From Sphingorhabdus sp. SMR4y (GTDB lineage: Bacteria; Pseudomonadota; Alphaproteobacteria; Sphingomonadales; Sphingomonadaceae): DNA of 64,000 nucleotides. The position numbers and the translations under genes are program-made. The DNA lies in the NCBI RefSeq assembly GCF_002218195.1, contig NZ_CP022336.1:2599001-2663000 (forward strand), given 5' to 3'. Positions 1 to 9,112 of this stretch are shown piece by piece; within the stretch, counting starts at the first letter, position 1; each line of letters begins with the position of its first letter. The notes beneath the pieces are model-generated. The model worked only from the letters and a program-made list of their open reading frames with translations. It did no database searches and was not told the DNA's origin.

Positions 1-1605
1 TACGGACTGGTGGCGCCGCTCTGGGAAATGTGCCGCGCCCTGGCAGATTTCATGACCAGCACTCCTAGCGGATATGCCGGTTCGGTCACCGCGACCAAGC
101 TGAAGGTCTCCGGAATCGATCTATTCTCGGCCGGTGATTTTTCCGGCGGCGACGACGCCGAAGACATAGTCATGCGTGACGCTTCCCGCGGGATTTACAA
201 ACGGGTGGTGGTGAAGGGAGACAAGCTGATTGGAGCCGTTCTGTACGGAGATACGGCAGATGGCAGCTGGTATTTCGATCTTCTGAAACGCGAGGAAGAC
301 ATATCGGATATTCGCGAAGCGCTGATTTTCGGTCAGGCTTTTGCTTCGGGAGGGGCCACGCTGGACCCTGACAGCGCCGTTGCAGCATTGTCCCCCGACG
401 CAGAAATCTGCGGCTGCAACGGCGTTACCAAGGGACAGGTGGTCGCATGCATCGATGCTGGTGCCAATGACCTCGACAGCGTTCGCGCCAGTTGCAAGGC
501 ATCCGCCAGCTGCGGTTCCTGCACCGGCCTGGTTGAAGGCCTGCTGAGTATCTCGCTGGGCGAAGACTATGGAGGCGCCCGAACGGTCACGCCGATGTGC
601 CAATGCACCAGCTTCACCCACGAAGATGTCCGGCGCAACATTCTCGAAAAAGAGCTGAAATCCATTCCGCAGGTGATGCAGGAGCTGCACTGGACGACGC
701 CGGACGGCTGCGCTTCCTGCCGTCCTGCACTCAACTATTATCTGCTGTGCGCCTGGCCCACGGAGCATGAGGAAGACCCGCAAAGCCGGTTTGTCAACGA
801 ACGGATGCATGCCAATATCCAGAAAGACGGCACCTACTCGGTGGTTCCCAGAATGTGGGGCGGGATAACCACGCCGAACGAGCTGCGGGCGATTGCCGAC
901 GCGGCCGACAAATATGAAGCGCGGCTGGTGAAGGTCACCGGCGGCCAGCGGCTCGATATTTTCGGCATCAAGAAAGAAGATTTACCGGCGATCTGGGCGG
1001 ATCTCAACGCCGCTGGCATGGTGTCCGGCCATGCTTATGGCAAGGCGCTGCGCACGGTGAAAACCTGCGTCGGCAGCGAATGGTGCCGCTTTGGCACGCA
1101 GGATTCAACAGGTCTGGGCATCAAGGCCGAACAGATGACCTGGGGCAGCTGGATGCCGCATAAATTCAAGATCGCCGTATCGGGCTGTCCGCGCAATTGT
1201 GCGGAGGCATCAATCAAGGACCTCGGCATAATCTGTGTCGACAGCGGCTATGAACTGAGCGTTGGCGGCAATGGCGGGATTCACCTGCGTGGCACCGATT
1301 TCCTGTGCAAGGTCGAGACCGAAGAGGCTGCGCTGGAATATATCGCGGCCTTCATCCAGCTCTACCGCGAAGAAGCGCGCTATCTCGACCGGACGGCACC
1401 CTGGGTGGAGAGGGTCGGCATGGACTATATCAAGGGTCGTATCGTGGAAGACGAGGCAGGTCGCAAGGAATTGCAGAAACGATTTCTGTTCGCCCAGTCG
1501 GTGCATCAGAAGGATCCCTGGGCGGAACGTGTCGGGGGCGCGGAAAGCCACTTGCACAAGCATATTGCTGAAATCCGGCCCTTTACTGTGCTGGAGCCGG
1601 CATGA
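1..1605 (+). CDS. nirB: Assimilatory nitrite reductase large subunit, 3' part
   Basis: Reduces nitrite to ammonium with NAD(P)H in the cytoplasm. The reading frame is open from base 1, so the N-terminal FAD/NADH-binding half lies outside the window. Numbering from the GTG at 10, the visible part has two BFD-like [2Fe-2S] cysteine sets (C134, C136, C168, C171 and C197, C199, C234, C237). The ferredoxin-like half-domain follows, then the sulfite/nitrite reductase siroheme-[4Fe-4S] signature with C353, C359, C393 and C397 (C-x5-C and C-x3-C). The stop overlaps the nirD start (ATGA), and nirD, nasA and cobA follow in one operon. No internal damage is visible. The GTG at 10 is only a frame landmark, not a credible start. 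Confidence 0.95.
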   Translation, partial: YGLVAPLWEMCRALADFMTSTPSGYAGSVTATKLKVSGIDLFSAGDFSGGDDAEDIVMRDASRGIYKRVVVKGDKLIGAVLYGDTADGSWYFDLLKREEDISDIREALIFGQAFASGGATLDPDSAVAALSPDAEICGCNGVTKGQVVACIDAGANDLDSVRASCKASASCGSCTGLVEGLLSISLGEDYGGARTVTPMCQCTSFTHEDVRRNILEKELKSIPQVMQELHWTTPDGCASCRPALNYYLLCAWPTEHEEDPQSRFVNERMHANIQKDGTYSVVPRMWGGITTPNELRAIADAADKYEARLVKVTGGQRLDIFGIKKEDLPAIWADLNAAGMVSGHAYGKALRTVKTCVGSEWCRFGTQDSTGLGIKAEQMTWGSWMPHKFKIAVSGCPRNCAEASIKDLGIICVDSGYELSVGGNGGIHLRGTDFLCKVETEEAALEYIAAFIQLYREEARYLDRTAPWVERVGMDYIKGRIVEDEAGRKELQKRFLFAQSVHQKDPWAERVGGAESHLHKHIAEIRPFTVLEPA

Positions 1606-1946
1606 TGGTGGATGCAAAATGGATCGATATCGGACCGGTCGAGCAATTGCCTGCGCTCGGCGCGCGAACCCTGCCGGTACAAGGTGGTCAGGAGATTGTA
1701 ATATTCCGCACTGCCACCGGCGGCATATATGCACTCGCCAACAAATGCCCGCACAAGGGCGGGCCGCTGAGCCAGGGCATGGTTCACGACACGAGTGTTA
1801 CCTGCCCCTTGCACAACTGGCGCATTTCCCTGCTGACAGGCGAGGCGTTGGGTGAAGACAAGGGATGCGTTCCGGTCATTCCGGTAAAAATTGACGCCGG
1901 GCGGATTTACATCGACCGAACAGCCGCTTTGGCCGGGGCCGTGTGA
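1602..1946 (+). CDS. nirD: Assimilatory nitrite reductase small subunit (Rieske-type)
   Basis: Small Rieske-fold subunit that pairs with NirB for NAD(P)H-dependent nitrite reduction. At 114 aa it is the usual length. The Rieske ligands are complete here (C49-P-H51 and C68-P-L-H71), whereas some enterobacterial NirD proteins lack them. The ATG overlaps the nirB stop by 4 nt (ATGA), and its own stop overlaps the GTG of nasA. This implies translational coupling of the subunits. Confidence 0.93.
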   Translation: MMVDAKWIDIGPVEQLPALGARTLPVQGGQEIVIFRTATGGIYALANKCPHKGGPLSQGMVHDTSVTCPLHNWRISLLTGEALGEDKGCVPVIPVKIDAGRIYIDRTAALAGAV

Positions 1947-4537
1947 CAAAGATTTGCACCACTTGCCCCTATTGCGGCGTTGGTTGCGGTATCAAGGCCG
2001 AAATCACCGGTGATCGCGAGATTATAATCAAGGGTGACAAGGAGCATCCGGCGAATTTCGGGCGACTTTGTTCGAAAGGCACGCACCTGGCCGAAACGGT
2101 CGGTCTGGAAGGACGGCTGCTCTATCCGGAAATTGGCGGCGCGCGCACGGAGTGGGGAACGGCTCTCGATCTGGTGGCAAGGCGCTTTGCCGATACCGTT
2201 CGCACATATGGTCCGGACAGTGTCGCATTCTACGTCTCCGGTCAGTTGCTAACCGAAGATTATTATGTCGCCAACAAGCTGATGAAAGGCTTTATCGGCA
2301 GCGCCAATATCGACACGAACAGTCGCCTCTGCATGGCCAGCGCTGTTGCGGCTCATGTCCGCGCCTTTGGCGAGGACGTGGTGCCTTGCAGTTATGATGA
2401 TCTGGAAGCCGCGGATCTGATCCTGTTGGTCGGATCGAACACCGCCTGGTGTCATCCGGTGATCTGGCAAAGGATCGAAAAGGCGCGCGCCGAACATGGC
2501 ACGAAACTGGTCGTTATCGACCCGCGTCGGACGGAAACAGCAGAATGCGCCGATCTGCACCTGCCGATCGCTCTCGACGGTGACGTCTCCTTGTTCAATG
2601 CCTTGCTGGCCGAGATCAGGAACCGGGGGTTGCTGGATGAAGAATATCTGCGCGCTCATGTAGCGATGCCGACAGGATTCTGGAACGGATTATCCGGCGA
2701 TCCGGCAGCAGCGGGTATCGATCCGGCATTGTTCGATCAGCTTGCGGATATGGTCGCCGCTCATCCCAAAATGGTCACTCTGTTCAGCCAGGGCGCAAAT
2801 CAATCCGCCGGCGGCACAGACAAGGGCAATGCGATCATCAACCTGCACCTAGCGACTGGCAGGATTGGCAAGCCCGGCATGGGGCCTTTTTCGATCACCG
2901 GCCAGCCCAACGCCATGGGCGGGCGCGAGGTTGGCGGGCTGGCATCTATGCTGGCCGCACATATGGGCTTTTCCGAAGCGGAATGCGATACCGCGCAAAC
3001 ATTCTGGGGCAGCCCGACAATCGCGCGCAAGGCAGGCCGCAAGGCGGTGGACATGTTCCGAGATGTGCACGAAGGAAAAATCAAGGCAATCTGGATAATG
3101 GCCACCAATCCGGCCGTCTCGATGCCGGATGCAGATTATGTCCGCGAGGCATTGCAAGGCTGCGATTTCGTTGTGGTGTCCGACGTCATCGCCGAAAACG
3201 ACACGACCGCTTTTGCCGACGTAAAACTGCCGGCGCTCGCATGGGGTGAAAAGGACGGCACTGTCACCAACAGCGAGCGGGTTATCAGTCGTCAGCGTCC
3301 ATTGTTCAAGCCTCCGGGAGAGGCGAAAGCCGACTGGTGGATAATCCAGGAGGTCGCTCGCCGCATGGGATTTGGCGACTCATTCGTGTTCGATAGTCCG
3401 GCGGCTGTCTTCCGTGAATATGCCGCCCAGACCGGATTTCGCAATGATGGCCAGCGCAAGCTGGATATGTCCGAATGGGCCGGCATCAGCGATCGCGAAT
3501 ATGATGATTGGGCACCAAAGACCTGGGGTGGTCGTTCCCCTTTTGCCGATGGGAAATTCAGCGCGCCCGATGGCAAGGCAAACCTGGTTGCTGTTGCGGC
3601 TCCCGTTCCAGCACCGGTTGATCGGGCATTCCCGCTGCGTCTCAACACCGGACGCTATCGCGATCAATGGCACACGATGACTCGCACGGGTCTCAGTCCG
3701 CGATTGTCACAGCACCGCCGCGAAGCGCTGGTCGAGATTCATCCGTATGACGCCCGGAAACGTGGCCTGGGTAACGGCAGTCTGGCACGGATTGCAACCC
3801 CGCAAGGCGAGAGCATCTTTCGCATTGAAATTACCGAAGCCCAACGCAAAGGCGAAATTTTCGTGCCGATGCACTGGACCGACCGGATGAGCAGCGGCGG
3901 CCGTGCGAACCGTCTGCCCGATCAGACGGTCGACCCAATATCCGGCCAACCGGCTTTCAAAAACAGTTGCTGCAATATCGAGGCCGTCGAACCGGAATGG
4001 CGAGCATTTCTGGTGAGCAACGAGCGACCGGCATTGCCGGCTCTGCTCTACTGGTCTGGTGCGCGTATTGCCGGCGGCTGGCTCACCGAATTGGCTGGCG
4101 AAGGCACTATTGACGTTGACGGTCTGCTGCCTCCTGGCGATCGCATCGAGGCCGTGGACATGAAACGCGGGATGCGCCGGATCGCTGTACGCGATGACGA
4201 GGGCAAACTGGCGGCCGCGCTTTTCGTAACCCGCAGCGGACAGCTGCCTTCGCGCGACTGGATCGCGGGTCAGTTAGTCAGCGATGAACGGGCTGATGCT
4301 CCATCCTTGCTCGCAGCACGCCCGAAAGTCCCCCGGCCGGACAAGGGGGCGATCATCTGCGTCTGCTTCGATGTCGGCGTCAAACAGATAGTCAGCGCCA
4401 TTGCCAGCCAGTCTTTACTCAGCGTCGAGGATGTCGGCGCAGCGCTGAACGCCGGGACCAATTGCGGCAGTTGCCGATCCGCGCTGGCCAGGCTGCTGGC
4501 GGACACTCAGGAACCGAATTTGGAGGCCGCTGAATGA
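1943..4537 (+). CDS. nasA: Assimilatory nitrate reductase, molybdopterin enzyme with C-terminal BFD domain
   Basis: Cytoplasmic nitrate reductase (nitrate to nitrite) that feeds NirBD. The protein is 864 aa. The N-terminus carries the [4Fe-4S] motif C8-x2-C11-x3-C15, with the distal cysteine in GRLCSKG. The body has molybdopterin oxidoreductase and molydopterin-dinucleotide-binding regions. The C-terminus holds a BFD-like [2Fe-2S] domain (C806, C808, C841, C844), typical of bacterial NasA that accepts electrons from a reductase partner. No Tat signal is visible, consistent with assimilation. The GTG start overlaps the nirD stop. A GTG start is accepted because the iron-sulfur motif begins four residues later and no upstream start is possible. 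Confidence 0.95.
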   Translation: MTKICTTCPYCGVGCGIKAEITGDREIIIKGDKEHPANFGRLCSKGTHLAETVGLEGRLLYPEIGGARTEWGTALDLVARRFADTVRTYGPDSVAFYVSGQLLTEDYYVANKLMKGFIGSANIDTNSRLCMASAVAAHVRAFGEDVVPCSYDDLEAADLILLVGSNTAWCHPVIWQRIEKARAEHGTKLVVIDPRRTETAECADLHLPIALDGDVSLFNALLAEIRNRGLLDEEYLRAHVAMPTGFWNGLSGDPAAAGIDPALFDQLADMVAAHPKMVTLFSQGANQSAGGTDKGNAIINLHLATGRIGKPGMGPFSITGQPNAMGGREVGGLASMLAAHMGFSEAECDTAQTFWGSPTIARKAGRKAVDMFRDVHEGKIKAIWIMATNPAVSMPDADYVREALQGCDFVVVSDVIAENDTTAFADVKLPALAWGEKDGTVTNSERVISRQRPLFKPPGEAKADWWIIQEVARRMGFGDSFVFDSPAAVFREYAAQTGFRNDGQRKLDMSEWAGISDREYDDWAPKTWGGRSPFADGKFSAPDGKANLVAVAAPVPAPVDRAFPLRLNTGRYRDQWHTMTRTGLSPRLSQHRREALVEIHPYDARKRGLGNGSLARIATPQGESIFRIEITEAQRKGEIFVPMHWTDRMSSGGRANRLPDQTVDPISGQPAFKNSCCNIEAVEPEWRAFLVSNERPALPALLYWSGARIAGGWLTELAGEGTIDVDGLLPPGDRIEAVDMKRGMRRIAVRDDEGKLAAALFVTRSGQLPSRDWIAGQLVSDERADAPSLLAARPKVPRPDKGAIICVCFDVGVKQIVSAIASQSLLSVEDVGAALNAGTNCGSCRSALARLLADTQEPNLEAAE

Positions 4538-5334
4538 GCGATACTGTCATCCCGCCAGGGGCCGTATGGCTGGTCGGTGCCGGGCCCGGCGATCCGGACC
4601 TGCTGACCCGCAAGGCCGAGAAACTGATCGGCGCTGCCAGCATCATTTTTTATGATGCGCTTGTCGGAAAAGCCGTGCTGGAACTGGCACCGCGCTCCGC
4701 AAGGCTCGTTCCGGTCGGCAAACGGTCCGGTCGCCATTCCAAGGACCAGCGCAGCATCAACGACATGTTGGTTGACGCGGTAAAAGCCGGAGAAAGCGTG
4801 GTCAGACTGAAAGGCGGTGATGTAGGGATATTTGGCCGCGCGACCGAGGAAATGGATGCGCTGGCCGCCCACGGCATTGCCTACCACATCTGCCCCGGCA
4901 TAACCGCCGCGTCGGCGGCTGCTGCGAGCGCAGGCATGTCGCTTACCTTGCGCGGTCTGGCCCGCAAGCTTGTATTGGTCACCGCTCACGCAAAAGCGGG
5001 CGAAGAGCTCGATCTTGATTGGCAGGCACTCGCAGATCCCAAGGCAACGCTCGCTATCTATATGGGTAAAGCGGCAGCGGCGACGATTTCACGCCAGCTT
5101 ATCGAAGCCGGCTTGCCCGCAGACACACCCGTGCTTCTGACAGAAAACGCCAGCCTGCCCGAAGAAAGTCAATTCAGCACACGCCTTGATCTGTTGGCAC
5201 TTTCAGCGAAATCGGCCCTGGGCGCAGGTCCTGCCCTGATGCTGATCGGCGAAGCGGTGAGGCAGCGGCGAGCGGTTCAATCTTCTCATAGACAGGCCAG
5301 CCACCGAAACGAGCGCCGTCCTGTCGTTGACTGA
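4534..5334 (+). CDS. cobA: Uroporphyrinogen-III C-methyltransferase (SUMT)
   Basis: Transfers two methyl groups from SAM to uroporphyrinogen III to give precorrin-2, the siroheme precursor needed by NirB. The protein is 266 aa, the single-domain SUMT length. Visible family motifs are the N-terminal GAGPGDPDLLT SAM-binding loop and the RLKGGD...IFGRATEE segment around residue 90. The ATG overlaps the nasA stop by 4 nt, so it is the last gene of the nitrate operon. It lacks the CysG-type dehydrogenase/chelatase part, so siroheme completion must be encoded elsewhere. Confidence 0.93.
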   Translation: MSDTVIPPGAVWLVGAGPGDPDLLTRKAEKLIGAASIIFYDALVGKAVLELAPRSARLVPVGKRSGRHSKDQRSINDMLVDAVKAGESVVRLKGGDVGIFGRATEEMDALAAHGIAYHICPGITAASAAAASAGMSLTLRGLARKLVLVTAHAKAGEELDLDWQALADPKATLAIYMGKAAAATISRQLIEAGLPADTPVLLTENASLPEESQFSTRLDLLALSAKSALGAGPALMLIGEAVRQRRAVQSSHRQASHRNERRPVVD

Positions 5335-5524
5335 TTTGCGAAACGTGAATTCAGTCTTGGATCATCGGCAATTGGAGCGGGTGCCGTCGTTTCAATCAGT
5401 CCGCCTTTATTGTCCGCTAGTGAGATCGACTGCTTGAAACCCGACAGTCGTCTCTCGGCCCAAGAACTGCCGTTGTCTTAGTCAGTTTTTTTGTGGGCGA
5501 TTTGCAGTTGGCTCCCAGTCCATC

Positions 5525-5565
5525 CGTCAAACTAGGTCATTCTGAAAATGACCTCACATTTGACG
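5525..5565. repeat. Two-part inverted repeat (hairpin)
   Basis: The arms are CGTCAAA (5525-5531) plus AGGTCATT (5534-5541), against AATGACCT (5547-5554) plus TTTGACG (5559-5565). All 15 base pairs are perfect, with a 5-nt loop and a small asymmetric internal bulge. No T-tract follows on either strand, so it is not a standard intrinsic terminator. Confidence 0.7.
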
Positions 5566-5610
5566 ACGAGCATGGCTTGTCACTGGAGCAGTAAAACTTG
5601 CCGTGAAATA

Positions 5611-5646
5611 GCTTGCCCTGAACTGGTGTTCCGGTTCGGGGCAAGC
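5611..5646. repeat. 13-bp hairpin, REP-like
   Basis: GCTTGCCCTGAAC (5611-5623) pairs with GTTCGGGGCAAGC (5634-5646) with one G-T wobble around a 10-nt loop. From general knowledge it resembles the CCTGAAC...GTTCAGG class of repetitive extragenic hairpins common in alphaproteobacteria. I cannot count copies genome-wide. There is no flanking T-tract. Confidence 0.6.
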
Positions 5647-5797
5647 CTGATGCGTGGTGCTGGGGTCATCTGATCTGTTCCTATCGCAAACGTCCGCGCC
5701 AAGGATTTCGTTCAAACATTCCCGGAACGCGCATACCCTGAAGATAACAGAGCCTGCAGGTGAAAAGCCACGGCTAGTTTTGCATATAAGGAGAGAT

Positions 5798-5827
5798 ATG
5801 GAAGTCCTAGGAGGATTTAGCCCGTAG
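5798..5827 (+). CDS. Possible 9-aa leader-type peptide
   Basis: ATG at 5798 reads MEVLGGFSP and stops at 5825-5827. It is preceded by an unusually good Shine-Dalgarno (AAGGAGA at 5788-5794, correct spacing). A terminator-like hairpin with T5 begins 11 nt after the stop. No co-directional gene follows within 1 kb, so a classical attenuator is hard to justify. The match may be chance. Confidence 0.2.
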   Translation: MEVLGGFSP

Positions 5828-5837
5828 TATCCGGATG

Positions 5838-5859
5838 GCGCCTATCAGGCGCTGTTTTT
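5838..5859 (+). terminator. Candidate intrinsic terminator (+ strand)
   Basis: GCGCCT (5838-5843), loop ATC, AGGCGC (5847-5852), then TG and five T (5855-5859). A competing outer hairpin is possible between CGGATGGC (5832-5839) and GCCATCCG (5869-5876). This gives two mutually exclusive folds. It lies 500 nt downstream of the nitrate operon. Confidence 0.45.
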
Positions 5860-6081
5860 GCCGTTTGTGCCATCCGCCGGCGCATCGGTAGCCCGATATA
5901 CGTTCTCGGATGCAGTCAGGAGGTGCAATTTCTCTAGATTGATTAACAGCTAGCCGATCAGTCTTTCGCATTTTCAAGATCGCAATGACGGGATAAGAAT
6001 TGATCTGGCGAGACGGTGAATATCGAAGCCAGTTCACCCTGATTTTGAAAATGCGGCCCCCTATGATTGGTCACCGCTATA

Positions 6082-6765
6082 TCATTTTCTCATCTGGCTG
6101 CGCATGATCTGCTTGGTATAGTCCAGAATCTCCTGGATTTCCCGGTCGGAAATCTGGCCGCCGATCTGGCCATATGCCATGCCCTCCAGAAGATAATGAG
6201 CGATATTGCCGCTGCGGGCGGTCTCGGGGTCTTCAGCCTGCCATCCGATCAGTTCGTGCGCGATATCATGCCACTTGCTGATGAAAGCGGAGTAGCTCGC
6301 GGACAGGAGGTTCGCCAGTTCCGGTTCGGAACGGGCGACAAGGATCAATTCCTGATAGGCGCGAAATTCCCGCTCGTTCAGATGCCGCCAGTGCGATTCG
6401 ACGATATGGTCGACCGCGTCCGTATCGGGATTGATGCTGGTAAGGTCTTTCCGGAATATCTCCAGTCGTTTGTGGTGGAGATGTTCGACCGTCGCGCCCA
6501 GTACGTCCAGCCTTGTCGGAAAATGATATTGCATCCCTCCGCGGGATACGCCGGCCCGCTCGGCGATGACCCCCATGGAAATTTCGGAATAAGGCATTTC
6601 CGCCAGGCAATCGATCGCCGCATCCAGAACCTGGGCCCTTAATATTGCGCCCTTTTCTGCCTGCCTCTGGCCGCTCCCACGCTTCATTTTTTGCGCAGCC
6701 GGTTTCGTTTCGGAAGTCTGTCCCGATTGCCCTTGTTGCGCTTTCAAATGGTCCGACTTGTACAA
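6082..6765 (-). CDS. TetR/AcrR-family transcriptional regulator
   Basis: 227-aa repressor-type protein. After a basic, low-complexity N-terminal tail of about 38 residues, the TetR helix-turn-helix lies at about residues 60-83 (EISMGVIAERAGVS...MQYHF). It is followed by an alpha-helical ligand-binding domain. It is transcribed away from the TonB receptor and the Rieske oxygenase cluster, with palindromes in the shared intergenic region. A local repressor of that cluster is the natural inference. A start at the internal methionine (residue 27) would remove the tail and cannot be excluded. Confidence 0.85.
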   Translation of the reverse strand: MYKSDHLKAQQGQSGQTSETKPAAQKMKRGSGQRQAEKGAILRAQVLDAAIDCLAEMPYSEISMGVIAERAGVSRGGMQYHFPTRLDVLGATVEHLHHKRLEIFRKDLTSINPDTDAVDHIVESHWRHLNEREFRAYQELILVARSEPELANLLSASYSAFISKWHDIAHELIGWQAEDPETARSGNIAHYLLEGMAYGQIGGQISDREIQEILDYTKQIMRSQMRK

Positions 6766-6804
6766 AAAAACTCTCTTTCACGGTCAGGTAACAGGGGCAT
6801 GCGT

Positions 6805-6831
6805 ATAACAGTAAGTTATCAAAAATGATAA
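6805..6831. promoter_or_regulatory. Candidate TetR operator: overlapping palindromes
   Basis: Two inverted repeats overlap: ATAAC-agtaa-GTTAT (6805-6819) and TTATCA-aaaa-TGATAA (6816-6831). They lie between the divergent TetR gene and the TonB receptor, where an autoregulatory operator is expected. Binding is inferred from position and symmetry only. Confidence 0.5.
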
Positions 6832-6842
6832 GAGCAAAATAA

Positions 6843-6854
6843 AGCAGAGCTGCT
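6843..6854. repeat. Direct repeat copy 1, AGCAG-AG-CTGCT
   Basis: A 12-nt element with 5-bp inverted arms, preceded by an A-rich run. It recurs exactly at 6892-6903, 49 nt away. Both copies lie upstream of the TonB receptor start at 6939. This is either a regulator binding pair or a leader hairpin pair. Confidence 0.5.
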
Positions 6855-6891
6855 TGACAATTGGTTCAATCCCATACACTCCTCAAAAAAA

Positions 6892-6903
6892 AGCAGAGCT
6901 GCT
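6892..6903. repeat. Direct repeat copy 2, AGCAG-AG-CTGCT
   Basis: Exact second copy of the 6843-6854 element, also preceded by an A run (8 of 8 A upstream). It ends 35 nt before the likely GTG start of the TonB receptor. Confidence 0.5.
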
Positions 6904-6938
6904 GGAATTATTTTGCAGCCGAATTTGGGAGAGCGATA

Positions 6939-9092
6939 GTGAAGATGAAAACGAGACGTGAACTGGCGTTGGCAACTGCAATGGGCTTTGCACTTTCCGC
7001 AAATGCGACAGCCTATGCCCAGGAGCAAGCTACCAATAGCAGCCCGGACCAGGATGGATATGCGTCTGCCCCCATCATTGTTACCGCCCAGCGCCGGGAC
7101 CAGGTTCTGGCTGATGTTCCGCAGGCCGTTCAGGCAATCGGCGGCGAGGCTCTCCAGAGCATGGGCGTCGAGCAACTGCAGGATGTGATTGCTCTGGTAC
7201 CAAGTGCGACCGTGGGCTCTACGATTTCTGTGGGATCCAACACCTTCCAGATCCGCGGGGTTGCTGCGTCCGAAACCGACGGCGATGCAACGGTTGGCTT
7301 CTATCTCGACAATTTTGCTTTTTCCATGCCGGGGCGCCCCTACGCGCCGGCAACCGATTTCTATGATCTGGACCGGGTGGAAATATTACGCGGACCTTCA
7401 GGGACATTATACGGTCTGGGTTCACTGGGCGGAACGATCAAGGTCCTGACCAACGATCCCGACATGTACGACGCAGAGCTGGCCACTCGGATGACGGCAA
7501 ATGTGACCAGCGGAGGCGAACCCGGGGGCGGCGCGGACGCGATGGTCAATGTTCCGATTTCGGACGGTAAGCTGGCATTGCGTGGTGTGGTTTCCTACAA
7601 GACCATCGGCGGGTTTGCCGACAATATCGCCACCGGCAAGGACGATGCAAATGACGCCAACAGTTTCTCGGCCCGAGTGAAGTTACGGGCAGAGCCAAAC
7701 GAAAGGCTGATGATCCAGCTGGCTGCCTGGCACAATCGCTCCAATCAGGACTTTTCCAACCGTATCACCACCACCGAACCGCCGATCCTCAATCAGACCT
7801 TCGGTATCGCAAATTCGCGCTATACATTGTTCACCGGCGACATCAGCTATGATTTTGATTTTGCAACCTTGCTCTCGACAACCGGCTATATCAAGAACAC
7901 GGTTGTCGTGAATAACGGCGGTTTCATACCGGGAATCGGCGACTTTGCGAGCTTCTGGCCACTCGAGACGAAGAATTTCAATCAGGATCTGCGGCTGGCT
8001 TCTAACGGCAACGGCCCGCTGTCCTGGATCGTCGGCTTCTTTTATCAGGATGGTAAAACCAAGGGTGGGCAGAGCGTCCAGCTGCCTGATTTCCCGACGG
8101 CGGGGCAACTCGGACTGGCGACCTTTAACGACAATACGCTGAAATCCGAAGCGTGGGCCGTTTATGGCGATGCAACCTATAGCATGCTGGACGGCTTGCT
8201 CGATGTCACGATCGGCGGGCGATATTATGAGGAAAAGCGTGTTTTTGACGAGAACAGCTCGATCACATTGGTTGAAGCCGGCATCGTGGTTCCGACCGTC
8301 GGAGTCGACCGGGCGAAGAGCAATACCTTCAACCCGCGCTTCAATATTTCCCTGCATCCGTCTGATGACGGAATGATCTACGCAGAGGTCGCCAAGGGAT
8401 TCCGCTCCGGCGCAATCACGTCCACCTCGATCGTGGCGGGGGCCAATGGCGCTTTGGGTACCAACTTCGACAACAGTTCGCCTCCCGACAGCCTGTGGAA
8501 TTATGAAGCCGGTGCTAAATGGTCATTCGGAGAGATGGATGTGTCGCTTTCTGGCTATTATTTCGACTGGGCCGGTGCGCAGATTGAATTGTCTCCCACG
8601 TTGCAAACGATCGTCGTTCCGATCGGTGATGTGAAGGGCAAGGGTCTTGATGCCGAGATCACCTGGCGCACGCCTCTGCAGGGACTGACACTACAGGCTG
8701 CAGGCAATATCAACGAGACCGAGCTGGAAAATGTTACGCCTGAAGTGGCTGCTGCCCTGCCCTGGCTGTCCAATGGCAGTCAGTTGCCCGGTACCGCCGA
8801 GAAAACCGTTTCGGCCACCGCAAGCTATGTGGGTGATCTTGGCAATGGCTGGGATCTGAAGATCAACGGGCGCTATTCCTACCGGTCGCGTCAGCAGAGC
8901 GTATTCAACGGCGTTTATGCACCCTGGAACGGTATCGGCTCCGCTCGTATCGGCGTTGCCAAGGACGATTTCGAATTTTCGATCTTCTCCAACAATATCG
9001 GCAATTCGGATCGCCCCATCTCCCGTCCCGGGGGCCAGAACCAGGTGCCCTATCCGCGCACCTTCGGTATTTCGCTCGAAAAGCGCTTTTGA
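6939..9092 (+). CDS. TonB-dependent outer-membrane receptor
   Basis: Energy-coupled outer-membrane uptake channel, 717 aa. The start is GTG at 6939 (GGGAG about 8 nt upstream) or ATG at 6945. An in-frame ATG at 6861 would put 26 hydrophilic residues before the signal peptide. A signal peptide ending near AYAQ is followed by a TonB-box-like IIVTAQRRD segment, a plug domain (LRGPSGTLYGLG...GTI) and a beta-barrel ending in KRF. It heads the oxygenase cluster, so its ligand is probably that pathway's substrate. The substrate itself cannot be read from sequence. Confidence 0.93.
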   Translation: MKMKTRRELALATAMGFALSANATAYAQEQATNSSPDQDGYASAPIIVTAQRRDQVLADVPQAVQAIGGEALQSMGVEQLQDVIALVPSATVGSTISVGSNTFQIRGVAASETDGDATVGFYLDNFAFSMPGRPYAPATDFYDLDRVEILRGPSGTLYGLGSLGGTIKVLTNDPDMYDAELATRMTANVTSGGEPGGGADAMVNVPISDGKLALRGVVSYKTIGGFADNIATGKDDANDANSFSARVKLRAEPNERLMIQLAAWHNRSNQDFSNRITTTEPPILNQTFGIANSRYTLFTGDISYDFDFATLLSTTGYIKNTVVVNNGGFIPGIGDFASFWPLETKNFNQDLRLASNGNGPLSWIVGFFYQDGKTKGGQSVQLPDFPTAGQLGLATFNDNTLKSEAWAVYGDATYSMLDGLLDVTIGGRYYEEKRVFDENSSITLVEAGIVVPTVGVDRAKSNTFNPRFNISLHPSDDGMIYAEVAKGFRSGAITSTSIVAGANGALGTNFDNSSPPDSLWNYEAGAKWSFGEMDVSLSGYYFDWAGAQIELSPTLQTIVVPIGDVKGKGLDAEITWRTPLQGLTLQAAGNINETELENVTPEVAAALPWLSNGSQLPGTAEKTVSATASYVGDLGNGWDLKINGRYSYRSRQQSVFNGVYAPWNGIGSARIGVAKDDFEFSIFSNNIGNSDRPISRPGGQNQVPYPRTFGISLEKRF

Positions 9093-9112
9093 GATTAGTT
9101 TAAGGACCGAAC

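Larger units (their letters stand above)
5335..6081. other. Long intergenic region with several hairpins, no credible gene
   Basis: About 750 nt between the nitrate operon and the convergently oriented TetR gene. Short ORFs here have no recognisable motif. Three strong inverted repeats (5525-5565, 5611-5646, 5838-5876) and one 9-codon ORF with a strong ribosome-binding site are listed separately. No tRNA, riboswitch or gene remnant could be recognised. Confidence 0.6.

Noticed and set aside
5798-5859. Classical attenuator controlling a downstream gene
   Set aside because: There is no co-directional gene within 1 kb. The next plus-strand gene has its own promoter region, so only the raw elements are reported.
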